Of a stretch of 62,735 bases of DNA, positions 9,237 through 16,022 are shown piece by piece (the stretch's first letter is position 1; each line of letters starts with the position of its first letter). Position numbers and translations under genes: made by a program. This DNA is from Candidatus Eremiobacterota bacterium. GTDB taxonomy: Bacteria > Vulcanimicrobiota > CADAWZ01 > Ess09-12. The notes beneath the pieces are model-generated. The model saw only the letters and a program-made list of their open reading frames with translations, was not told the DNA's origin and made no database searches. The stretch lies in the NCBI GenBank assembly GCA_031082125.1, contig JAVHLM010000036.1, positions 1-62,735 of the forward strand, given 5' to 3'.

Positions 9237-10194
9237 GTCCGCGAAGCTGCAGGAGACGGCAAGGAGGCTCCTGACGGAGGGGAAAGTCAGGAGTGTGGTT
9301 GCCTGCCGGAAAGGGAGGCTCCCCTTCTACCTTCAGCCTGCCGTCATCACCGACCCTTCCAAGGCCGGCAAGGCGGTCTTCACGCCCCTGGCAGGCCAGA
9401 ATCTTGTAAAGATCGCGGAAAAAGCGGAGAAGCCCGCAGCCGTTGCAGTCAAGGGATGCGATGTGGGCTCGCTTGTGGACCTCTTCCAGGAGCACCAGAT
9501 AAAGCGGTCTGATATCTTCATCATAGGGATGGCATGCCCCGGGGTACTGAAAGAGGATGCCCTTGAAAAAGACGGGCGCTTCAAGATCTCCGCCGTCACC
9601 GACGTGAGGGAAGAAAAGGGCAGGATCATGGCGGTAACTTCATCGGGCGCCTTCGAGATGCCTGCCTCCTTGCTGATGGAGAAATGCCTCACGTGCAAGG
9701 TCCATACCCCCGCCATGTATGATGAGCTCATAGGAGACGATCAGGCTCCGGCCGGCGGGGCTCCCGGGCAGGTGAAAAGCAGTGACCTTCACAGCATGAC
9801 GCCCGGGGAGCGCCGTGATTTCTGGCTCAGGATGTTCTCCCGCTGCATCCGCTGCAATGCCTGCAGGCAGGCCTGCCCTCTCTGCTATTGCAACGAGTGC
9901 GTGATGGACGAGAGCATGCCTCGCTGGGTCACCGCGGAGAATAACGCCGTGGAGAACCTCTTTCACCAGATGATACGGGCCTTGCATTCCGCGGGGCGCT
10001 GCACGGGCTGCAGGGAGTGCGAGAGGGTCTGCCCGGTGGGGATCCCGCTGTCGCTTCTTTATGACAGGATTGCCGATGAGGCGAAAGAGCTCTTCGGCCA
10101 CGAGGCGGGCATTGATCCCGAATCCCGCCCGGCATTGCTTGCTTACCTGATGAATGATCCCGGGAGAGAAAGCTGCCTTGGAGGCAAGGAGTGA
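9229..10194 (+). CDS. flxC: FlxC-like iron-sulfur protein (FrhB/FdhB-like N-terminal region)
   Basis: The product is 321 residues. The first 180 or so resemble the beta subunits of F420 hydrogenase/dehydrogenases (VAVKGCDVGSLVDLF, then IIGMACPGV). A 4Fe-4S pair follows near 205 (CIRCNACRQACPLCYC) and near 258 (CTGCRECERVCPVG). In the FlxABCD-HdrABC clusters of sulfate reducers and other anaerobes, a protein of this type lies between FlxD and FlxB. It overlaps flxD and abuts flxB. The exact letter assignment (B or C) is by position and similarity. Confidence 0.75.
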   Translation: MDKSAKLQETARRLLTEGKVRSVVACRKGRLPFYLQPAVITDPSKAGKAVFTPLAGQNLVKIAEKAEKPAAVAVKGCDVGSLVDLFQEHQIKRSDIFIIGMACPGVLKEDALEKDGRFKISAVTDVREEKGRIMAVTSSGAFEMPASLLMEKCLTCKVHTPAMYDELIGDDQAPAGGAPGQVKSSDLHSMTPGERRDFWLRMFSRCIRCNACRQACPLCYCNECVMDESMPRWVTAENNAVENLFHQMIRALHSAGRCTGCRECERVCPVGIPLSLLYDRIADEAKELFGHEAGIDPESRPALLAYLMNDPGRESCLGGKE

Positions 10195-11237
10195 TGAGCA
10201 CCAGATTTTTACCTGCAGGCGCGCTTGGGGACTTACTTAATAGCATGTCCTCTCATGGAACCCTTATTGCACCGGTCAAGGATGAGGATGGCTATGTGTC
10301 CTTCAAGTGTGACCCCGATCCCGGCAGGATTACCCTTGATTTTCTGAACACGGCAAGCCCCCTCCGGCAGTTCTTCATGCCCCCCGGCGAGACCCTTTTC
10401 AGCTTCAGCGGCGATCAGAAGGGGTTCACGGTACAGCAGGAAAAGCCTGAAAAGCCCATGATGATCTTCGGGGCGAGGCTCTGCGATGCGGCAGGGCTCC
10501 TGGCGCTCGACAGCGCCTTTGGGGGTGAATACAAGGATCCCTCCTACATGGAGAGAAGAAAAAATTCCCTCATCGCTGCCGTTTTCTGCAATGAGCCTCA
10601 TCCCACCTGCTTCTGTGAATGCGTCCAGGGTCTCCTTTCGAAGCCCAGGGGGATCGATCTGCTGGTCTATCCTTTAAAGGAAGGCTTTCTGATCGAAGAT
10701 TTCACCGACAAGGCGGCAGATCTGCTCAAGAAGTGCGAAGCCCTCCTCAAAGAGCCTTCAGCTTCGCAGGTCAGGGAAAAAGAGGAGATCCTCAAGGCCT
10801 CGGTGGACGCCCAGGCCTGTGAGCTTGATTTTTCCGCCCTGGCTTCAAAGCTCTCGGCTTCCCAGGAAGCCCGGGAGTTCTGGGATGAAGCATCCGAAGG
10901 CTGTCTCTCCTGCGGAGTGTGCTCTTTTGTATGCCCTGCGTGCCAGTGCTTCTCCGTCCAGGACGTCGCTGAAGGCAAGGAGGGCAAAAGAGTCCGCTGC
11001 TGGGCGACCTGCCAGGACTGCGGCTTTGCAAGGATGGCAGGCGGCATCGACCCCAGGCCGGCGAAAGGGGAAAGGACATGGCACCGCTTTGAGCATAAAT
11101 TCGCCGCGGCACCTTCACGGAATAATATGATATTCTGCACGGGCTGCGGCAGATGCATCCGCTTCTGCCCTTCACACCACGACATCATAGAGACCATGAC
11201 AGACTTCCTGCGCGGCCGCGACGAGGTGAAAGCCTGA
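10194..11237 (+). CDS. flxB: FlxB-like 4Fe-4S protein related to sulfite reductase subunit A
   Basis: The product is about 347 residues. An N-terminal domain of about 230 residues with ARLCDAAGLLALD is shared with AsrA-type anaerobic sulfite reductase subunits. It is followed by two cluster motifs, CLSCGVCSFVCPACQC and CTGCGRCIRFCPSHHD. It probably relays electrons from FlxA to FlxC/D and HdrA. I use ATG 10194, directly over the previous stop. The end overlaps flxA (TGATG). Confidence 0.8.
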   Translation: MSTRFLPAGALGDLLNSMSSHGTLIAPVKDEDGYVSFKCDPDPGRITLDFLNTASPLRQFFMPPGETLFSFSGDQKGFTVQQEKPEKPMMIFGARLCDAAGLLALDSAFGGEYKDPSYMERRKNSLIAAVFCNEPHPTCFCECVQGLLSKPRGIDLLVYPLKEGFLIEDFTDKAADLLKKCEALLKEPSASQVREKEEILKASVDAQACELDFSALASKLSASQEAREFWDEASEGCLSCGVCSFVCPACQCFSVQDVAEGKEGKRVRCWATCQDCGFARMAGGIDPRPAKGERTWHRFEHKFAAAPSRNNMIFCTGCGRCIRFCPSHHDIIETMTDFLRGRDEVKA

Positions 11238-12073
11238 TGAAGACCCCTGAGAATCCCTATATACCTTTTTCCGCCGAGATAACGGAGGTTACGCCGGAAA
11301 CGCCGGATATCAAGACCTTCAGGCTCAAGCTCCCCGAAGAAGGGTGGAGCCACCTGCCCGGGCAGTTCCTGGAGCTCTCGGTCCTTGGCGTGGGGGAATG
11401 CCCCATCTCCATATCGTCAGCTCCCCTGCACCTGCCGGCCCTCGATCTCTCGATTAAGAAGATCGGCCTCGTGACCGAAGCCGTTCATGACCTGCGCAAG
11501 GGAGATGCCGTAGGCATAAGGGGCCCTTACGGCAGGAGCTTTCCCATGAGAGAGTGGGAAGGCCGCAGCCTTCTCATAATAGGGGGCGGCATCGGCATCG
11601 CGCCCCTGCGCCCCATTATTCAGCAGGCCCTTTCTCAGCGAGATCTTTACAGGGACATAAGCATCATATACGGGGCGCGCTCCCCCCAGGACTGTGTTTA
11701 CAAGGATCAGCTCAAAGAGTGGGAGGGTGCTGAGGGCGCGAAAGCATGGGTGACCGTTGACCGGGGTGATGAGACGTGGAGCGGCCACGTGGGCTTCGTG
11801 CCCTCCTATCTCGAGGAGCTGGCACCGCCGCCCGCTGACACCGTCGCCATCACGTGCGGCCCCCCCATAATGATAATGTTTGTCCTGAAAGCCCTCGAAA
11901 AGCTGGGATTCACTCCCCCGCAGATATACACCACCCTGGAGATGAAGATGCAGTGCGGCGTGGGGATATGCGGCAGGTGCGGCCTGGGAGATCGTTATAT
12001 CTGCATTGACGGGCCCGTCTTCTGCTACGAGGAGATCCTGAAGCTCTCCCCCGATCTCTCGGCGCTGAAATAA
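11237..12073 (+). CDS. flxA: FlxA-like FAD/NAD(P)-binding oxidoreductase
   Basis: The product is 278 residues and matches the ferredoxin-NADP reductase / dihydroorotate dehydrogenase electron-transfer subunit family. It has a FAD-binding barrel (PISISSAPLH), an NAD(P)-binding Rossmann part (LLIIGGGIGIAPLRP, then TCGPPIMI), and a C-terminal [2Fe-2S] cysteine set (MQCGVGICGRCGLG, then CIDGPVFCYEE). It is the likely NAD(P)H entry or exit point of the HdrABC-FlxABCD complex. It starts on the flxB stop and is the last gene of the operon, converging with the protease gene 8 bases away. Confidence 0.88.
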   Translation: MKTPENPYIPFSAEITEVTPETPDIKTFRLKLPEEGWSHLPGQFLELSVLGVGECPISISSAPLHLPALDLSIKKIGLVTEAVHDLRKGDAVGIRGPYGRSFPMREWEGRSLLIIGGGIGIAPLRPIIQQALSQRDLYRDISIIYGARSPQDCVYKDQLKEWEGAEGAKAWVTVDRGDETWSGHVGFVPSYLEELAPPPADTVAITCGPPIMIMFVLKALEKLGFTPPQIYTTLEMKMQCGVGICGRCGLGDRYICIDGPVFCYEEILKLSPDLSALK

Positions 12074-12081
12074 GAATAAGC

Positions 12082-12588
12082 TTAAGAATTTTCCCGCGTC
12101 ATCCCCTCCAGGATCTGCATCACTTTCTCCGCAGCCACCTTCACCGCTTCCTGTATTTGAGGGGAGAGGCCCGCGCCTACTTCCTCGAGCTTCCCCGAGA
12201 CCTGGGCCGCGATGATCGTCACCTTCACGCCGCAGAGCTCCTTGAGCTCCTTGAGGAGGTTGGTCGTGGGGAACTGGTGAAAAGAGTAATCGGCAATTTT
12301 CTGCTCGGGAATCTCATCGGCATAAATCTCGAAGACTTCTCCGGGGCTCCTGAGGGGCTTATCGACGGCATCAAGCACGATGATGTGCTCCGGTCTTTTG
12401 TCCAGCACCGTGATATTGAAGAGGAGCTCTCTTACGCGCGTTCCCACGTCCTCGGCGTGAGCGAAATCAGGCAGCGTGTACTGCGTGGCGAGCAGGTCCG
12501 CCACGGCGGGGCCGAAGCCGTCATCGCCCATAAGGGTGTTCCCGCATCCGAATATGAGCACTTTTTTTTCCTGCAGCTCCTTGTACAT
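12082..12588 (-). CDS. NiFe-hydrogenase maturation protease
   Basis: The product is about 168 residues of the HyaD/HycI peptidase family: FGCGNTLMGDDGFGP at the N terminus, then VLDAVD and the conserved FHQFPTTN region. These enzymes clip the C-terminal tail after the last His of the large subunit once Ni is inserted. The gene lies just downstream of mvhA, whose recoded C terminus carries a 26-residue tail after CATH, so the pair fits. ATG 12588 has AAGGAG upstream; the TTG just before it is unlikely to be the start. Confidence 0.9.
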   Translation of the reverse strand: MYKELQEKKVLIFGCGNTLMGDDGFGPAVADLLATQYTLPDFAHAEDVGTRVRELLFNITVLDKRPEHIIVLDAVDKPLRSPGEVFEIYADEIPEQKIADYSFHQFPTTNLLKELKELCGVKVTIIAAQVSGKLEEVGAGLSPQIQEAVKVAAEKVMQILEGMTRENS

Positions 12589-12632
12589 CAATCAGCTCTC
12601 CTTTTCTCCGGCGCAGGCTTTCTCGCAAGAAG

Positions 12633-12660
12633 GGCTTACAGGGCACCTGCCCTGTAAGCC
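12633..12660 (-). other. Perfect 12-bp stem-loop between mvhA and protease gene
   Basis: On the coding strand GGCTTACAGGGC pairs exactly with GCCCTGTAAGCC around a 4-base loop. It lies 30 bases after the mvhA stop codon. It is not followed by a T tract, so an RNA-processing or mRNA-stability hairpin is more likely than a strong terminator. Differential expression of protease and hydrogenase is possible. Confidence 0.7.
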
Positions 12661-12689
12661 TCCTTGTGAGCTGTGCCTATCCCGTCACC

Positions 12690-14141
12690 TTAAAAGTTGC
12701 GCAGTGTGTCAATTTCCTTTCCCGCGGCATCCATTACGGTGACTTCCAGGTTGAGACCGCCATCCAGGCGGTGCGTCGCGCAGCTTAGTCAAGGGTCGTA
12801 CGCTCGAACAGCCATCTCAATCCTGTTGAGCACCCCCTGATCATATTTACCGTTCTGAATCACTGCCTTCGCCGCCTGTTTGACAGACATGTTGATAGGC
12901 GCTGAGTTGTGTGTGGTTCCTACAATCATGTTCACCTTGGTGATTAATCCCTGGGCATCGCCGGTGTAATCGTGTATAAGAGTTCCCCGCGGTGCCTCCA
13001 CGCACCCGACACCATGTCCGGCCTTGATTTCCACCTTGGCTCGCAGGTCGCGTCCGGTGATCTCTGGATCCTCGAGAAGCTCGATGGCTCTCTCGCAGCA
13101 GTTGACGAGCTCGATGAGACGCGCCCAGTGATAGAGAAGGGTAAGCTGGGCAGGCCGTCCGAACTGGGATCGGAAGTGCTCAAGCTCTTTCTGGGCTTCC
13201 GGTGTGCTCATCCTCTCGCAGACGTTGATACGGGCAAGTGAATTTGAGCGGTAGATGCCCTTGGGGCTCTCAAGGTCCATCGAGAACTCCCCGTTGGACC
13301 ACTTCTTGGCAAAGGGCATCTTCACGTAGGTCCAGGGGAAAATCATTTCCCCAAGGTGATCGGTGTATTCGTCATAGGAGAAGTCATCGTAGGTGCCATC
13401 TGGCTTCATGAGACGGAGCTTGCCATCATAGATCTCATGGGTTCCGTCAGCGGTCACCGTGCCTATGAAGCCTGAGTTGAACACGCCAAGCACCTTCACC
13501 GTGTCAAGATACTTGGGGAACACTTCCTCCTTGGCGAATTTTATGGTGAATTTGGCGAATTCAAGCTGTGCTTTGGTTCTCTCAAGGAAGTTTTTCCTTT
13601 CTTCCTCGAGAAGGGGCCTGCTGAACCCGCCGGGGACGGCCGGTATGGGATGGATTGTCTTGCCAAGCCATTCTTCAAGCACCATTGCGCCGTCCTGCCT
13701 CATATGCACCACTTTTTTGGCCAGGTCGGGGTTGGCCAGGGCGATGCCTACGACGTTCCGTGTGGCAGGGTCGCAGTCGGGTCCCAGGACAAAATCAGGC
13801 GCGGCAAGGAAATAGAAGTGGAGCAGCTTGTCGGGGATCCATGAAAGCATCTGGACAAGCCGGCGCAGTTTTACCGCCGTGGGGGGCGGCGTGACGCCGA
13901 ACACCCCGTCGGTGGCCTTGACTGAAGCGAGGTGGTGGTTCCAGGGGCAGATACCGCAGATGCGGTTGACGATGCGCGGCATTTCCTCTACAGGCCTGCC
14001 TTCGCAGAATTTCTCAAATCCTCTCAGGGCAAAGACATGGAACCTGGCATCGTCAACGTTTCCCGCATCATCGAGCTGGAGGACCACCCGGCCATGGCCT
14101 TCAATCCGGGTAATTGGCTGAATCGTAAGGGTCTTTGACAT
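12690..14141 (-). CDS. mvhA: NiFe(Se) hydrogenase large subunit, MvhA/VhuA type, with in-frame TGA (selenocysteine)
   Basis: The product is about 483 residues with selenocysteine at about residue 451. It is a group 3c-like large subunit: the first Ni-ligand motif is RICGICPWNHH. The second ligand motif is read only if TGA 12791-12789 is decoded as Sec: AYDP-U-LSCATH, then a 26-residue tail ending at TAA 12690. Stopping at the TGA would remove three of the obligatory active-site residues (U, C, H). A SECIS-like hairpin follows (see separate entry). I start at ATG 14141 (GGAGG upstream), discarding a 97-codon upstream extension without homology. It follows mvhG and precedes its maturation protease. 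Sec at this position is known in NiFeSe hydrogenases and methanogen VhuU. Confidence 0.92.
12756..12791 (-). promoter_or_regulatory. Predicted bacterial SECIS element in mvhA
   Basis: On the coding strand the TGA is followed by 16 bases, then ACCGCC-TGGAT-GGCGGT, a perfect 6-bp stem with a 5-base loop containing GG. The loop begins 22 bases after the TGA. Bacterial SECIS elements are short hairpins inside the reading frame just after the UGA, with G residues in the apical loop. The mvhD element has the same geometry. Confidence 0.8.
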
Positions 14142-14179
14142 TACCTGATAAACCTCCATCAGAATAAAATTGCATGATG

Positions 14180-15124
14180 CTAAACGTTGGCCTTTGTCGG
14201 CAGGGGACGCAGGTTGCCATGGGAGCCGACAAAGCGGTTGAGGATTGCCCTTCTGTCTACCACGCTCTGAGCATTCAAGCCTACCGATGCCAGCGAGCCC
14301 ATCATATCCACCATGGGCTTGGCGCCCTTGCGGATAGGACCGAAGCAGCCGCGGCAGGGCATTCTCGCCTGTATACAACGGGGTGCGCCGGACTTGCCGG
14401 CACAGCCAGCCCGTGTGACGGTGCCCATGCACAGCCAGCCCTGCTCCATGATGCAGCGCATTTTTTCAATCGGCTCATCGGGGTTGTACTCCACGCTCTC
14501 CAGCGATCTCTTCACTGAGCCTCCTCCGCCTTTCTTCTCGCGGATTACCTTGCAGGTATCGCATACGCTTCTTTCTTCGAGCTTCCAGTCAGTTTTACCG
14601 GCAAGCAGGGCAAGAATGGCTTCAGCGATAAGATCGGGGTGAGGAGGGCAGCCTGGCAGGAATATATCCACTTTTACCACTTCGTCCAGGGCCTTCACAT
14701 TGTCCGTGTAAGCCGGTATCACTTCTGCGGGCGGAGCGGCAGGCGCATGGGTGGGGCAGTCACCATATACCTTGGCGAGAATATCTTCATTCTTCCACAT
14801 GTTTGCCTGGGCGGGGATCCCGCCATCGGTGGCACATGTGCCCAGTGCTATCAGAATATCCACCTTCTTGCGCATCTCCTCGGCAATTTCCTTGTGCTCG
14901 TGGTTCCTTATGCCGCCTGAGATTATTCCCACTGTCGCCTTGGGAAGCTCAAGTGTTGTTGATTCTCCCGTGGCGCCGAAGTACTTGCTGTCCACCAGGG
15001 CGGGGATATGCACAAGCTCAATCTGTGAAGGGATGAGATCCAGAATCGCGTCGCCGATGTTGAGAAGGGATATCTCGCAGCCGGAGCAGGAATTAAGCCA
15101 CTCTGACGATACTTTTACAGCCAT
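14180..15124 (-). CDS. mvhG: Hydrogenase small subunit, MvhG type
   Basis: The product is 314 residues. Cys motifs of the NiFe-hydrogenase small subunit are visible: SCSGCEISLLN (proximal cluster), GTCATDGG, FLPGCPPHPD, and a C-terminal set (GWLCMG, AGCAGKSGAPRC, MPCRGCFGP) for further 4Fe-4S clusters. It passes electrons from MvhA to MvhD. The ATG has a strong AAGGAGGTG. About 180 bases separate it from the small gene upstream, which leaves room for an internal promoter, but I see no clear one. It is followed by mvhA 38 bases downstream. Confidence 0.92.
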   Translation of the reverse strand: MAVKVSSEWLNSCSGCEISLLNIGDAILDLIPSQIELVHIPALVDSKYFGATGESTTLELPKATVGIISGGIRNHEHKEIAEEMRKKVDILIALGTCATDGGIPAQANMWKNEDILAKVYGDCPTHAPAAPPAEVIPAYTDNVKALDEVVKVDIFLPGCPPHPDLIAEAILALLAGKTDWKLEERSVCDTCKVIREKKGGGGSVKRSLESVEYNPDEPIEKMRCIMEQGWLCMGTVTRAGCAGKSGAPRCIQARMPCRGCFGPIRKGAKPMVDMMGSLASVGLNAQSVVDRRAILNRFVGSHGNLRPLPTKANV

Positions 15125-15302
15125 GTATTCACCTCCTTTCCTTGATATTATTATGGTAAAGGGCTTAAGTGAGGCACTCTACTGTCACCAGCAGGCGCAA
15201 ATCGGTAAAAATGCCTCTGGCTCTCTCCACTCACTTCCCTTGGACCCTTGGGAAAAATCCTGAAAACCCTGTTATTCCCGGAGAGCGGCGGCGGTGCTCA
15301 TC

Positions 15303-15497
15303 TTACTCCGTCTTTACTTCGGTCACCACTTTCCTGGTGTAGATAAGAAATTTCCCGCCCCCGTCAGGAAGCACCCTTGTCTCGAAACTGTCTTTCTCGT
15401 AAGTGTCCCTCTGGCTGTGGGCATCCTGCTCAGTCTCATAGGTCCTGCCGTCCCACATGAACTTCTTGTCGTCTATTACCTGTGCTCTTTCCGGCAC
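15303..15497 (-). CDS. Small conserved-looking protein in the hydrogenase operon
   Basis: The product is 64 residues and charged, with no membrane segment, no cysteine, and pattern MWDGRTYETEQDAHSQRD. A GTG start is preceded by GGAGGTGA at good spacing, and the gene lies 38 bases after the recoded mvhD end. I do not recognise the family. Its place between mvhD and mvhG suggests an accessory role in this complex. Confidence 0.65.
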   Translation of the reverse strand: MPERAQVIDDKKFMWDGRTYETEQDAHSQRDTYEKDSFETRVLPDGGGKFLIYTRKVVTEVKTE

Positions 15498-15535
15498 GCT
15501 CTCACCTCCCTGTCATGCCGCTTTCCTTCATCACC

Positions 15536-15955
15536 TTATCCAGTGGCGTACGGGCTGGGACCCAGTTGTCTGACCGTCTCCACCATCTCCTTCGTCACCT
15601 CGGCGAATTTCACACCCTCTGAGGCCGAAATCCATTCGATCCTGAAGCGCTCGCGCTCCAGCCCGAAATCATCAAGCATGAGCTCGATGGCCTCGGCTCT
15701 TGACTTTGCTTTTTCATTACCATCCTGGTAATGGCATTCGCCGATATGTCAGCCACAGACGAGGACGCCATCGACGCCCTTGGTGAAGGCGTCAATCACA
15801 AGGTTCGGGTGGACCATACCGGAGCACATGACCCTGAGGATCCTTATGTTCGGTGGATATTGAAACCGTGACACCCCTGCGAGATCAGCCCCCGCGTAGG
15901 AGCACCAGTTGCAGCAGAATGTCAGGATCTTCGGCTCAAATCCATTGTCCGTCAT
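15536..15955 (-). CDS. mvhD: MvhD/VhuD electron-transfer subunit with in-frame TGA (selenocysteine)
   Basis: The product is about 139 residues with Sec at about residue 69. Up to the TGA it reads [19 protein letters not shown] and then GVDGVLVCG. Past the TGA it continues in frame as [17 protein letters not shown] and [16 protein letters not shown], and ends at TAA 15536. The post-TGA half is collinear with the flxD paralogue at 8781-9236 (GCHPGDCHY, LEWVSASEGGRFADV), which has Cys at the TGA site. Methanogen VhuD proteins are known selenoproteins. ATG 15955 has GGGGG 8 bases upstream. It links the MvhAG hydrogenase to the fused HdrA encoded just upstream. Confidence 0.93.
15715..15751 (-). 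promoter_or_regulatory. Predicted bacterial SECIS element in mvhD
   Basis: After the TGA come 15 bases and then CATTACC-AGGAT-GGTAATG, a perfect 7-bp stem with a 5-base loop. The loop starts 22 bases after the TGA, as in mvhA, and both loops share GGAT. The stem sequences differ while pairing is kept, which argues for structure rather than chance. Confidence 0.82.
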
Positions 15956-16022
15956 CTTTTTCACCCCCTTCTGTTTAAGTTGTCTTTATGCAGATTTTCT
16001 GTGAATATGACTGCAGGTCCTG

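Noticed and set aside
12789-12791. TGA as the true stop of the hydrogenase large subunit gene
   Set aside because: It would remove the conserved LSCATH Ni ligands and maturation tail, and a SECIS-like hairpin follows.
14142-14432. 97-codon N-terminal extension of the hydrogenase large subunit
   Set aside because: It has no homology, runs into mvhG, and a good ATG with a ribosome site lies at 14141.
15749-15751. Truncated mvhD as a pseudogene
   Set aside because: The frame continues collinearly with the paralogue for 70 codons with no other damage, so recoding is simpler.
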